Positions 14,694 to 23,250 of a stretch of 25,710 nt of DNA are shown one piece after another. A program made the translations under genes and the position numbers. Every line of letters starts with the position of its first letter. Positions within the stretch are counted from its first letter, which is position 1. This DNA comes from JAGMES01 sp023128035. Its GTDB lineage: Bacteria > Bacillota > Halanaerobiia > DY22613. The DNA lies in contig DAOVRZ010000090.1 of assembly GCA_030627905.1 (NCBI GenBank), positions 1-25,710 of the forward strand. The letters run 5' to 3'. The notes under the pieces were generated by a model. It ran no database searches, was not told the origin of the DNA, and saw nothing but the letters and a program-made list of their open reading frames with translations.

Positions 14694-16079
14694 ATGAACT
14701 TATTCGAGAAGATTCCTCAGAATCTCTTTTCAATCCTTGCGTCGAAGAATAAAGAAATTTATGTACATGCCCTCTTCACCCTTCGCAAGGCATATAAGCA
14801 AAATATGATTCTTAAAAAAGATGAGTTTATATCAATACTGATCTATAATCTGGAAGATCTGTTGATGGATTTGGATGAAGAAGATATTCCAGAGGATCAA
14901 AATTTATCTTCAATGGCACATTTTTTGATTAGAAGGCTAGAATCCACAGGCTGGATTGATAAAGATTATATTCCGGGTACTTTTGATGAACATGTTATTG
15001 TACCTGGTTATTCATTAAAAATCATCAATACTTTATATGATCTAGTGAATATCTCTGAACGAGAATACAATGGGTATGTCTATACAACATACTCGGCGTT
15101 AAAAACTGCCGATAGTGAAAGAAATGAATATATGTATTCAACCTTAAAGACTGCCTACGAAAATACTAACAATCTGATTGATGAGTTGAAGGGTCTTTCC
15201 AATGAGATTAAAAACTATAGTCGATTACTTTCTGAACGAAGTCAGATGAAAGAAATTTTGGCAGATCATTTTGATAACTTTAAACAGTTAGTAGAAGATC
15301 GAATCTACTATCCTTTAAAAACCTTTGACTCTGTGCCACGTTACAAAGGGCCAATTATGACAATCCTCAAAGCCTGGTTATACGATGAAGAGATCATGGA
15401 TATTTTACTAGATTCTGCTCTTCGAATGAAAGCCTTTCAAAACAAAGAAGACGGATATCTAGAGATCAATCAGATGATCGGTCAGATCCTGACTGCCTAT
15501 GAGAAGATGGATGATTTGATCACTCAGGTAGATAGCAAAAATACTGCATATATCAGAGCATCATTTGAGAAAATTCGTTTTTTACTCAACACTGACCGAA
15601 GCATCAAAGGGAAACTAATCGAGATTTTAAAATATGTCCAGCAAGAAACCCCAAGAGCAGATGATTTGTTAGAAGAGATGAAGTATTCAGCCCAGATTTT
15701 CGCTCAGAAGTTCTTAGATGAACAGTCTCTCTATATTAAAGGTAAAAATAGGGTTCGTGAGAAGACCAAAGTTTTAAAGATGAACTCTAAAGTAGATAAA
15801 GAACTGTTCGCCAAAGAGTTTGAGGAGTTCCAAAAGAAGGTACAAAAGAGCTTTTCCCATGCGAAGATTATGAAATTTATGGAGAGTCAATTTAAAGATA
15901 AACAAGAGATCTATAGTAGTGATCTCAACTTAAAGGAAGATGATGATTTTATCATGACCATCTTAGCTGTTTTGAAAGCTGATGAAAAGAATTCATTCTA
16001 TCGGGTGGACTTTTTGGAAGGGTCAGTAATGGTTTCAGATTATACGATTCCATGTCTAAAATTAAGTAGAAAGAGGTAA
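14694..16079 (+). CDS. jetA: Wadjet anti-plasmid system protein JetA (kleisin-like)
   Basis: First gene of the four-gene Wadjet operon. JetA is the MukF-like kleisin that bridges the JetC ATPase heads and binds JetB. The protein here is about 461 residues. It is helical throughout, with an N-terminal winged-helix-like part (NLFEKIPQNLFSILASKNKE) and long helices in the middle (KTAYENTNNLIDELKGLSNE). Size and character fit the JetA family formerly called DUF5716, which is usually classed with type II Wadjet; that assignment is from memory. I chose ATG 14694, 7 bases after GGAGGA (14681-14686). ATG 14691 and TTG 14655 are in frame. The upstream CTTATTCGAGAA (14641-14652) repeats the first codons of the gene, a small local duplication. 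Five bases separate its stop from jetB. Confidence 0.85.
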   Translation: MNLFEKIPQNLFSILASKNKEIYVHALFTLRKAYKQNMILKKDEFISILIYNLEDLLMDLDEEDIPEDQNLSSMAHFLIRRLESTGWIDKDYIPGTFDEHVIVPGYSLKIINTLYDLVNISEREYNGYVYTTYSALKTADSERNEYMYSTLKTAYENTNNLIDELKGLSNEIKNYSRLLSERSQMKEILADHFDNFKQLVEDRIYYPLKTFDSVPRYKGPIMTILKAWLYDEEIMDILLDSALRMKAFQNKEDGYLEINQMIGQILTAYEKMDDLITQVDSKNTAYIRASFEKIRFLLNTDRSIKGKLIEILKYVQQETPRADDLLEEMKYSAQIFAQKFLDEQSLYIKGKNRVREKTKVLKMNSKVDKELFAKEFEEFQKKVQKSFSHAKIMKFMESQFKDKQEIYSSDLNLKEDDDFIMTILAVLKADEKNSFYRVDFLEGSVMVSDYTIPCLKLSRKR

Positions 16080-16084
16080 TCATT

Positions 16085-16732
16085 ATGTGGTTTGAACAAT
16101 ATCGGAGGATGACTGTGAAAGATAAAGAAGATTTTACCCAATTGGTCAACCAACTATTGGCCTCTACCTATCTGCTCAGAGAGAGTTTAGATCGTTCAGA
16201 GAAAAGGTTAAAGATAAATCGTGACTATAGTTTTGTTGAGCGACACTTTGAAATCTTTCGGGATTATTTGAAAATCGCCGGGTGGTTATTGAAGAAAGAC
16301 AATGCTTATGGGGTTATCTTTATAGAAAATAGTTTTGGCTTGAATCGAACTCGGTTAAATAAAAATGAGACCCTGATCTTATATACTTTGCGTTTAATCT
16401 ATGAGGAAGAGAGTGAAAAGCTATCTTTAAAAAGAGAGAGTATAATAACAGTGGGCGATCTCATAAATAAGATGATTAGTATTGGTCTAATTAGCAAAAA
16501 GTTAGCAGATGTTGAGATTCATAATATCTTATCTCTCTTAAAACGCTACAATATAATTGATAAGATTGAGGGTAGATGGGCTGATCCTGAGACCAGAATT
16601 ATTATTTATTCGTCAATCCTATTTATTGTTACAAATGAAAAGATTTCCGCCATTTTTGAGATGATGCAGGATAAATCCCCAGATGAGGAGGCCGAACTAG
16701 ATGAAGCAATTGAAGAAGATGCTTTTGCTTAA
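16085..16732 (+). CDS. jetB: Wadjet protein JetB (DUF4194, KITE/MukE-like)
   Basis: A 215-residue protein at the position and size of JetB, the tandem winged-helix (KITE) subunit that binds the JetA kleisin. Recognisable parts are the N-terminal QLLASTYLLRESLDRSEKRL, the segment HFEIFRDYLKIAGWLLKKDN, and the second domain KNETLILYTLRLIYEEESEK. The C-terminus is acidic (DEEAELDEAIEEDAFA). The start ATG 16085 lies 5 bases after the jetA stop, with AGAGGT upstream. Its last 32 bases overlap jetC, so the two are translationally coupled. AGGAGG inside its 3' end (about 16685) serves as the jetC ribosome-binding site. Confidence 0.85.
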   Translation: MWFEQYRRMTVKDKEDFTQLVNQLLASTYLLRESLDRSEKRLKINRDYSFVERHFEIFRDYLKIAGWLLKKDNAYGVIFIENSFGLNRTRLNKNETLILYTLRLIYEEESEKLSLKRESIITVGDLINKMISIGLISKKLADVEIHNILSLLKRYNIIDKIEGRWADPETRIIIYSSILFIVTNEKISAIFEMMQDKSPDEEAELDEAIEEDAFA

Positions 16733-19700
16733 TTGGCATTATATTGAGCATGAACTAATCGAGTTTAAGAATTTAAACTTCCTTACTGGAAAAAATGGTG
16801 CTGGTAAATCGACTATTCTGGATGCCTTGCAGCTGGTGATGCTTGGCGATACAAGAGGTAGTTTCTTTAATAAATCTGCTAATGATAATTCAAATCGTTC
16901 CTTAAAAGGGTATCTTTTAGGTGAGATTAGTGACGATGGGGCTAGTGGGTTTAATTATCTTAGAGGTGGTTTTGATTTTTCTAGTTATCTTGCGATTGAG
17001 TTGTATGATACTGTAAAAAAGAAGCCTTTTGTAGTGGGGGTTGTCTTCGATATCTATTCTGATGGTGAGTATGGGCATCAATTTTTTATTTTAAAAGATC
17101 ACCCCATACCTAAAAATCATTTTATTGTCGACGAGAAGACGATGGGACTTAAAGAGTTTAAATCTTTCGGTAAAAATAATTACTCAAATAAGCTCTCTTT
17201 CTACGATACCAATAAGAGTTATCAAGAGACTTTTTTAGGGATCATGGGTTCGATCAATGATAAATATTTTACTCTATTTAAAAAGGCTGTTCAGTTTACT
17301 CCTATTGCAGATATTGAGAGATTTATTAGTGAGTTTGTTTGTGAGGTAGATAGTAAAATAGATATTCAAGATATGCAGGATAATATTAGATATTATAAAC
17401 AACTTGAGATGGAAGTTCAGATGGTTAAGACAAGAGTAGAATCTTTAGAAAGTATTGATAAGGTGTATCAGCCATATTTGCAGGATCAGAAACGGTCTGA
17501 AGAACAGGGTTATCTGGTGAAACGTGCTGAACATCAGGAAAAAGTGGAAAAGCTGAACGTCTATGAGGGCCAGCTAACTGAAAAACAGACAGAAAAGATA
17601 GAGTTGGCAGATCTTCTACAGACTAATGAGAAAGAGAAGGGACGGTTGGCTCAGGAGGAAGAAAGATTGATTACTGAAAAAGCCCAATCTGATGTAAATA
17701 AAAAGTTGGAATCTTTAGATAGTCAGAAAGAAGAGTGCCAAAAGGATCTACGTAGAATAGATAGGATTAGAGATAAACTGACGCAAATTCTGCACACAAA
17801 TGGCATAAAGTGGCGTGAAAATGTGGGTGATTTGAGAAAGATTATTCATATTTTTGAGGATGCTGCTAGTGTTCGTGAATTAGTAGATCAATTAGGAGAT
17901 GAGGCGAGTTGGTTAATTCAACTAACTGGTGATGAGCTAATAACTATCGAAAGTGAGTTGTTGCAGAGTCTGCGTGAAAAGATGAACAAGTATCGTGAGC
18001 TGGTTAACGATAAATACTACTCTGTAAATCAGGATTTTGAAAGTAAGAATAATGAAGCTAAAACCATTGCCAAAGAAATAGAGCAACTAAAACAGGGAAT
18101 CAAGCCTTATAATCCAAAAATTTTAGAGTTGAAAGCTGCAATTGAAAGTGAGCTATCCATTAATGTGGACATTCTCTCCGATGTTATTGACATTAAAGAT
18201 GAAAAATGGCGAAATGCGATTGAAGGCTATCTCCATACTCAGAAATTTTACCTGTTAATAGAACCGGAGTATTTTCAGCCTGCTTTAAAGATTTATGATA
18301 AGTTAAAGACAAGTCGAAGATTGCATGATATTGGTCTGGTAGATATCGGAAATATTATTAAGAAGGAACCTAAATCAATGGCTGGGAGTTTAGCTGAAGA
18401 GGTGGAGACTGAAAACATCTTTGCTAGAGCTTATGTTGACTATATTTTGGGTCGGGTGACCAAGTGTGAACAGGTGGAGGATTTAAATAAATATCATCTA
18501 GCTATTACTCCTACAGGTATGCTTTATCAAAACTATACTGCTCGTCAATTGAATCCTGAACGGTGGAAACACCCTTATATCGGTCAGAAATCATTGGAGA
18601 AGCAGATTATTGTCAAAGAAGAGACATTGGCTAGTTTGAAAATTGAGATTAGTGAGTTAAGTGGATTGGTGAATAGTCTTAATATAGTGAGAAAGATCGA
18701 ACCGATGACTCAAAATGAGATTACCAATATAATAAGTGATCTAGAGAGTCTTAAACCTTATGATCAGATTAAAGAGAGATTAACAAAGATTAAAGAAGAG
18801 ATTGCTGGTCTTGATTTGACGTATCTTATAAAGCTAGACGATCAATTAAACGGAGTAAGGAAAGAATTGAAAGAGATCGAGGCTCAAATTACCGCTATCA
18901 GTAGTAAATTAGCTGTACTTGACAGCGTTATGAAAGAGTTAATTAGTTCAAAAATACCTGAAGTGAAAGAAGGAAGAGATCAACTGTGGGCTGAGATTAG
19001 TGAAAGATTTAGCCTAGAGTTTAGAGAATCAATAGGTGAACCTCGTTTCCTTAAGGAACTTGAAGGAAAACAACCAGGGGTAATTAAACAGAACTTTAGT
19101 TCAGCTCTTGCCAGAACCTTTACTCAGATGAGCGGTAAGAAAAAGAATCTAGTTGCAGAACGTTCAGAGTATAATTCACTCTATAAAGCTTCCTATGACA
19201 TTCAAAAAATTACTAATGAAGACTATTTCAATGAGTGGAATAAGTTAAAAGAGACCTACCTGGTGGATTATGAAAAAAAGATCAAAGATGCTGCTGAAAA
19301 GGCGCAACGCCAGTTTCAAGATGATTTTATCAGTAAACTGAAAGGAAATATTGATTTAGTTAAAAATCAGATCACTGAGATGAATGCTGCTTTAAAGGGA
19401 ATCACCTTTGGACGGGACAAGTACAATTTTGAAGTTAGACCGAATTCACAAAATAAGAAGTACTATGATATGATCACTGATGAGATGTTGATGGATGGTT
19501 TTAATCTCTTTTCATCAGAATTTCAGATCAGACACAAGGAAGCTATTGATGATCTTTTTAAACAGATTGTAGATGTGGGACGTGCTGATTTGACTGCTGA
19601 TGAGCAAAGTCGTCTAGAGAAAAACTTGGAGAAATATACTGATTATCGAACCTATTTAACCTTTGATCTGATTGTTACCAATGAACAGGGGGTTCGCTCT

Positions 19701-20045
19701 AGACTTTCTCGGGTTTTAAATAAGAAATCGGGTGGAGAGACTCAAACTCCATTTTATATCTCGGTTTTAGCTTCCTTTGTCCAGAAGTATCGGATTAATT
19801 CTAAAGAAAATAATACGTTACGCTTAATCGCCTTTGATGAAGCTTTTAATAAGATGGATCATGAACGGATTCAAAAGAGTTTAGGTCTTTTGCGCGAGTT
19901 AGGATTACAGGCCATTATCTCTGCACCGACAGAAAAGATTGGTGATATTGCTCCGAATGTTGATCGAACCCTAACTGTTATGCGACTTGGTGAGAAGACG
20001 GTGGTAAAAGCTTATGACTATAAAAAAGAGATGGCTGAAGTTTAA
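16701..20045 (+). CDS. jetC: Wadjet protein JetC (SMC/MukB-like ATPase)
   Basis: The 1,114-residue motor of the Wadjet complex. It dimerises, hydrolyses ATP and extrudes DNA loops to sense small circular DNA. Walker A is GKNGAGKST at residues 30-38. Long coiled coils follow (about 230-480 and 640-950) around a central hinge (about 490-630). The C-terminal head has the ABC signature SGGETQ at 1010-1015 and Walker B LRLIAFDEAF at 1040-1049, with catalytic Glu 1047. The D-loop NKMD follows. All ATPase elements are present, so it should be active. MKQLKKMLLLNWHYIEHELI is the typical N-terminus, and the start is fixed by AGGAGG about 10 bases upstream, within jetB. The long frame contains many A runs and no break, in contrast to the neighbouring pseudogenes. 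Confidence 0.92.
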   Translation: MKQLKKMLLLNWHYIEHELIEFKNLNFLTGKNGAGKSTILDALQLVMLGDTRGSFFNKSANDNSNRSLKGYLLGEISDDGASGFNYLRGGFDFSSYLAIELYDTVKKKPFVVGVVFDIYSDGEYGHQFFILKDHPIPKNHFIVDEKTMGLKEFKSFGKNNYSNKLSFYDTNKSYQETFLGIMGSINDKYFTLFKKAVQFTPIADIERFISEFVCEVDSKIDIQDMQDNIRYYKQLEMEVQMVKTRVESLESIDKVYQPYLQDQKRSEEQGYLVKRAEHQEKVEKLNVYEGQLTEKQTEKIELADLLQTNEKEKGRLAQEEERLITEKAQSDVNKKLESLDSQKEECQKDLRRIDRIRDKLTQILHTNGIKWRENVGDLRKIIHIFEDAASVRELVDQLGDEASWLIQLTGDELITIESELLQSLREKMNKYRELVNDKYYSVNQDFESKNNEAKTIAKEIEQLKQGIKPYNPKILELKAAIESELSINVDILSDVIDIKDEKWRNAIEGYLHTQKFYLLIEPEYFQPALKIYDKLKTSRRLHDIGLVDIGNIIKKEPKSMAGSLAEEVETENIFARAYVDYILGRVTKCEQVEDLNKYHLAITPTGMLYQNYTARQLNPERWKHPYIGQKSLEKQIIVKEETLASLKIEISELSGLVNSLNIVRKIEPMTQNEITNIISDLESLKPYDQIKERLTKIKEEIAGLDLTYLIKLDDQLNGVRKELKEIEAQITAISSKLAVLDSVMKELISSKIPEVKEGRDQLWAEISERFSLEFRESIGEPRFLKELEGKQPGVIKQNFSSALARTFTQMSGKKKNLVAERSEYNSLYKASYDIQKITNEDYFNEWNKLKETYLVDYEKKIKDAAEKAQRQFQDDFISKLKGNIDLVKNQITEMNAALKGITFGRDKYNFEVRPNSQNKKYYDMITDEMLMDGFNLFSSEFQIRHKEAIDDLFKQIVDVGRADLTADEQSRLEKNLEKYTDYRTYLTFDLIVTNEQGVRSRLSRVLNKKSGGETQTPFYISVLASFVQKYRINSKENNTLRLIAFDEAFNKMDHERIQKSLGLLRELGLQAIISAPTEKIGDIAPNVDRTLTVMRLGEKTVVKAYDYKKEMAEV

Positions 20046-20073
20046 TCGAAAATGATTGTGTAGGTGTGATCTG

Positions 20074-21303
20074 ATGAATTATAAAAAACTGATTTTAGAT
20101 AAACTGTTGGATAAGTATGAGCGAAGTAAGCATTATTATGGCGATTCTTCGATTCAAACACGGGTGTTGCTTAAATTTAATAAGAAAGAGTTTCCACAGT
20201 ATGAGTTAGAGGATGTGGAGAAGAAAGAAAGAGTTCATGGGGCGGTGGGGGAGCTCAAACGTGCAGGTGTGGTTGAATTTGACTGGGTTAAATTCGAACA
20301 GGGAAATATATTAAAGTCAGTATGGCTAGTTCTTACAGAGGTGGAGAAAGCTTATAGCCTGAACCAGCGGAAGGCAAAAAGTGAGGTTGTTACTGAAACT
20401 TTAAGTAAATTTAAAAAAGCCAGAGATGAATTAAGTATTCACTGGATGATCTCATTTTTGGATGATTCCGTACTAGAGATTGAGGCTAATAAGAAGTTGC
20501 CACGCTCAATTCCTTCTGATGATGAGCTTTTAAAAGCAATATTAGATACCTTTCATGGATTGGAATTGAAGGGTGAAGAAGAGGTGCTAGAGCGGATTTT
20601 TAGTCGGAAATATCTTGGAGGTAGTAAGATATTTGAAAAAAATGTACGTAGCCGACTTGTGAAAATTGTGAGAGATTATTATCTAAAGGATGATGAAGTT
20701 AGAACGGAAGATGTATTAGAAGAGATTGGGATCATTAAATCATCTGTGGAACTTTTATTTATCGGGCCATTGAAGATAGATCTAAACGACAAAGAGCTCG
20801 ATTTTACTGATTTTATCTATGGGTCTTCTATGAATAGCTTGATGATCAAAAACTTTACTCTCACGGAGTTAGTGATTAAAAGAGTTTTAACCGTTGAAAA
20901 TAAGGCCACTTATCTAGATTTAGTGAATAAAGGTGTTGATAAAGATAGTCTAGTGATCTATCTTGGTGGCTTTTACAGTCCGATTAAACGATTGTTTTTG
21001 GAGAAAATCTATGACTATTGCCAAAACCATGACCAGGAAGTTTTATTTTATCATTGGGGAGATATAGATTTAGGAGGTTTTAAAATCTTTAAGCAACTTA
21101 AAGATCTAATTCCTAAATTACAATCTCTTAATATGGATCAAGCGACTCTAGAAGAGTATCGAAATTTTTGTGACTCTTTTACAGATAGTTATGGTAAACA
21201 ATTAAAGAAACTTATTGATCAAGAAGGATATCAAGAGTTTGCGGAAGTCATAAAATATATGTTGGATGAAGGAATTAAGCTAGAGCAGGAGGCAATAATT
21301 TAA
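20074..21303 (+). CDS. jetD: Wadjet protein JetD (TOPRIM nuclease, DUF2220-type)
   Basis: A 409-residue effector nuclease that cuts circular DNA held by JetABC. The N-terminal half (winged-helix/arm region) leads to a C-terminal TOPRIM domain related to topoisomerase VI subunit A. The acidic residues are visible: Glu in LTVENKATYLDLV (about residue 275) and the Asp pair in YHWGDIDLGGF (about 330), which bind the metal ions. ATG 20074 is chosen, with AGGTG about 7 bases upstream. A TTG at 20056 is in frame but has no good site. It follows jetC by 28 bases in the same operon. The 3' end is partly duplicated at 21822-21931, beyond yjdM, and the operon terminator (21946) lies after that copy. Confidence 0.88.
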   Translation: MNYKKLILDKLLDKYERSKHYYGDSSIQTRVLLKFNKKEFPQYELEDVEKKERVHGAVGELKRAGVVEFDWVKFEQGNILKSVWLVLTEVEKAYSLNQRKAKSEVVTETLSKFKKARDELSIHWMISFLDDSVLEIEANKKLPRSIPSDDELLKAILDTFHGLELKGEEEVLERIFSRKYLGGSKIFEKNVRSRLVKIVRDYYLKDDEVRTEDVLEEIGIIKSSVELLFIGPLKIDLNDKELDFTDFIYGSSMNSLMIKNFTLTELVIKRVLTVENKATYLDLVNKGVDKDSLVIYLGGFYSPIKRLFLEKIYDYCQNHDQEVLFYHWGDIDLGGFKIFKQLKDLIPKLQSLNMDQATLEEYRNFCDSFTDSYGKQLKKLIDQEGYQEFAEVIKYMLDEGIKLEQEAII

Positions 21304-21337
21304 CGACTTTATCATCAAGGATAGTTTGGTGGATGAG

Positions 21338-21366
21338 TTGTCAATATGAGAAGACTATGATAGGAT
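21338..21366 (+). promoter_or_regulatory. Possible promoter for the yjdM-like gene
   Basis: TTGTCA (21338-21343), a 17-base spacer and TAGGAT (21361-21366). It would let the zinc-ribbon gene be transcribed independently of the Wadjet operon. Confidence 0.4.
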
Positions 21367-21476
21367 ATAAATATATAAAAGTTCCTAATTGCTATTTTTA
21401 TGAAATTTTAAAAAAGGAAATTGAAAATAATTTTTATATATTAAAATTAGCAATAACGAATGGAGGAAATGAAATT

Positions 21477-21818
21477 ATGTTAGATTTGCCAAATTGTCCA
21501 AAATGTAACTCAGAATACACTTACGAAGATGGAATTCAGTTAGTTTGTCCAGAATGTGGTCATGAGTGGACTTTAGAAGTAGAAACCGAAAATAGTGAAG
21601 ATAAAAAGATTATCAAAGATGCAAATGGAAATGTCTTAAACGATGGTGATTCTGTAACAGTAATTAAAGACCTTAAAGTAAAAGGAAGTTCATTAGTTAT
21701 AAAAATAGGTACAAAAGTAAAAAATATACATTTGGTTGATGGAGATCATGATATTGATTGCAAAATTAATGGTTTTGGAGCTATGAAATTAAAATCTGAA
21801 TTTGTTAAAAAGGTATAA
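21477..21818 (+). CDS. yjdM: YjdM/PhnA-family zinc-ribbon protein
   Basis: A 113-residue protein with the full family layout. The N-terminal zinc ribbon has CPKC (LPNCPKCNSEYTYEDG) and CPECGHEW, four Cys in all. The C-terminal beta domain is DANGNVLNDGDSVTVIKDLK, VKGSSLVIKIGTKVKNI, VDGDHDIDCKINGFGAMKLK, ending SEFVKKV. The length matches the family. The name PhnA is historical; no phosphonate reaction is established for this family. ATG 21477 follows GGAGG by 10 bases; an upstream in-frame extension exists but has no such site. It is wedged between jetD and a broken second jetD 3' end, so it seems to have entered the Wadjet operon with a local duplication. Any role with Wadjet is speculative. 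Confidence 0.85.
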   Translation: MLDLPNCPKCNSEYTYEDGIQLVCPECGHEWTLEVETENSEDKKIIKDANGNVLNDGDSVTVIKDLKVKGSSLVIKIGTKVKNIHLVDGDHDIDCKINGFGAMKLKSEFVKKV

Positions 21819-21821
21819 ATG

Positions 21822-21931
21822 CTTATCTAGATTTAGTGAATAAAGGTCAAGAAGGATATCAAGAGTTTGAGGAAATCGTAAACTATATGTTGGATGAAAG
21901 AATTAAGCTAGAGCAGGAAGCAATCATTTAA
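21822..21931 (+). pseudogene. jetD: Deleted second copy of the jetD 3' end
   Basis: CTTATCTAGATTTAGTGAAT (21822-21841) matches jetD near 20909. It is then joined directly to a diverged copy of the last 85 bases of jetD (QEGYQEFEEIVNYMLDERIK... EAII, stop 21929-21931). About 280 bases of jetD between the two blocks are missing. The piece sits right before the operon terminator, where the original jetD end would be expected. Confidence 0.85.
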
Positions 21932-21945
21932 TAGAATGTTAATAT

Positions 21946-21986
21946 GCTAGTTAGGGTGGTATGAGTTACCCTGACTGGCTTTTTTT
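21946..21986 (+). terminator. Wadjet operon terminator
   Basis: GCTAGTTAGGGT (21946-21957) pairs over 12 bp with ACCCTGACTGGC (21968-21979), including two G-T pairs, across a 10-base loop. Seven Ts follow (21980-21986). Confidence 0.88.
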
Positions 21987-22006
21987 GATTAGTCATAATT
22001 CACGAA

Positions 22007-22018
22007 AAAAGCGCTTTT
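22007..22018. promoter_or_regulatory. 12-bp palindrome before the 118-aa gene
   Basis: AAAAGCGCTTTT is a perfect palindrome with a central CG, the general form of LacI/CcpA-family operators. It lies 9 bases before the ATG at 22028, so it could also mask ribosome binding as a small RNA hairpin. No regulator gene is present here. Confidence 0.3.
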
Positions 22019-22027
22019 AAAGGGCTT

Positions 22028-22384
22028 ATGATATATGCTGAAGAATATATCAATGTTCAGGATAATGTTAATATTACTAGAGGATACATAACCTTTTATG
22101 GAAATATGGGCAAGTATCAAATAGAAGGAACTACAAATGGTAAAAAAATTAAATTAGTACAGCAAGAAAGTGGTAGTATAATTGGAAATCCATTTTATTT
22201 TTATAGAACAAAAGGATCTGTGGACTTCATCAAAGGAACGTGGAAAGTAGATGATATTGATAAAATAATGAAAAAAGTAGAAATGCTTATAGAGGTATTA
22301 GTTAGAGGCATCAACTATGATTTTGACATTACGGAAGATAAAGGTTATGAGTTTCATATTGAAAGTGCTGCGATGTCTTATTAA
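22028..22384 (+). CDS. Unidentified 118-residue protein
   Basis: Starts MIYAEEYINVQDNVNITRGY. The body alternates beta-like stretches (GYITFYGNMGKYQIEGTTNG, SVDFIKGTWKVDD) with one helix (IDKIMKKVEMLIEVLV) and ends FHIESAAMSY. There is no signal peptide, membrane segment or cysteine. AAAGGG lies 5 bases before the ATG, a modest ribosome-binding site, so the true N-terminus may have been lost. It is a single-gene unit between the Wadjet terminator and its own terminator at 22410. I do not recognise the family. Confidence 0.5.
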   Translation: MIYAEEYINVQDNVNITRGYITFYGNMGKYQIEGTTNGKKIKLVQQESGSIIGNPFYFYRTKGSVDFIKGTWKVDDIDKIMKKVEMLIEVLVRGINYDFDITEDKGYEFHIESAAMSY

Positions 22385-22409
22385 GGTATAATAAGCATGG
22401 TCTTTGATA

Positions 22410-22442
22410 ACACCTGATTTCTAGACGTATCAGGTGTTTTTT
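22410..22442 (+). terminator. Terminator after the 118-aa gene
   Basis: ACACCTGAT (22410-22418) and ATCAGGTGT (22429-22437) form a perfect 9-bp stem with a 10-base loop, followed by TTTTT. Confidence 0.85.
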
Positions 22443-22491
22443 ATTGAAATATCAATAGTTGATGAGCTATTTTATATTGAATATAATTATA

Positions 22492-22523
22492 AAAACTATA
22501 CTTTCGTACTAAAGTTTAGTTTT
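22492..22523 (+). promoter_or_regulatory. Hairpin in the leader of the fructokinase gene
   Basis: AAAACTA/TAGTTTT (22492-22498 and 22517-22523) continue, after one mismatch, as ACTTT/AAAGT around a CGTACT loop. T-rich sequence follows. It could be an attenuator-like terminator or a transcription-factor site. Confidence 0.35.
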
Positions 22524-22537
22524 TATTTGCTCAGTTA

Positions 22538-22551
22538 GGAAACCAGTTTCC
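22538..22551. promoter_or_regulatory. LacI-family-type operator upstream of fructokinase
   Basis: GGAAACCAGTTTCC is a 14-bp inverted repeat of two GGAAAC arms. Sugar-responsive LacI-family repressors bind palindromes of this form, usually with a central CG that here is CA. It lies 35 bases before the fructokinase ATG. The repressor gene is not in the window. Confidence 0.4.
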
Positions 22552-22586
22552 CCGCATTCTTAAATAATGATCTTTGAGGTGAAGAT

Positions 22587-23250
22587 ATGTTTCAATTTAA
22601 CGATCAGATTAAATTTTCTGAGATAAAAGAAATTGATTTAACTGCTGTTGGTGAAATATTAATCGATATGATATCAACAGAATATAGTGATACCTTAAAC
22701 TGTTCACAATTTAATAGGTATTTTGGCGGTTCACCAGGCAATATAGTTATGAACATCAAAAAATTAGGTGGAAATCCTGCGATTGTTACAAAAGTTGGTA
22801 AGGATGATTTTGGCGAATTTCTAGTTGATACTTTAAAGGAAAACGGTGTGAATACTGAAGGTGTACAATTTGATGAACATAGTAATACTTCAATGGTTGT
22901 TGTTAATAAAAGTAAGACAACACCAAAATTTATTGCATATAGAGACCCGACAAAAAGATAGAAATCAATGACCTCAATAAGTCATTAATAAGGAAAAGTA
23001 AGATTGTACATCTTTCATCCTGGTCAATTTCATATAATCCTTCAAGAAGCACAGTGGAAAAATTTATTGAAATAGCAAAAGAGGAAGGTAGTTTGGTTTG
23101 TTTTGATCCAAATTACAGAGAAATTCTTTGGGAACCAAATCATGATGGCAAAGAGTACATAAAAAATCTGTTATCAAAAATAGATATTATCAAGCCATCA
23201 GAAGATGATGCATTTCATCTATTTGGAGAAGGTACGGTAGAAGAATAGCT
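22587..23250 (+). pseudogene. PfkB-family fructokinase, frameshifted and truncated
   Basis: ATG 22587 follows GAGGTGAAG. The N-terminal frame has DLTAVGEILIDMIS and the PfkB signature region FGGSPGNIVMNIKKLGGNPA, then VTKVGKDDFGEFLVDTLKEN. It stops at 22959 after RDPTKR. Restoring one A in the A5 run at about 22952-22956 continues it as KIEINDLNKSLI, then LVCFDPNYREILWEPN and IIKPSEDDAFHLFGEGTVEE. The last third of the protein, with the DTxGAGD catalytic Asp motif, is missing; a deletion joins it straight to the sucrose-phosphate synthase. It would have phosphorylated fructose, consistent with sucrose metabolism next door. Confidence 0.85.
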
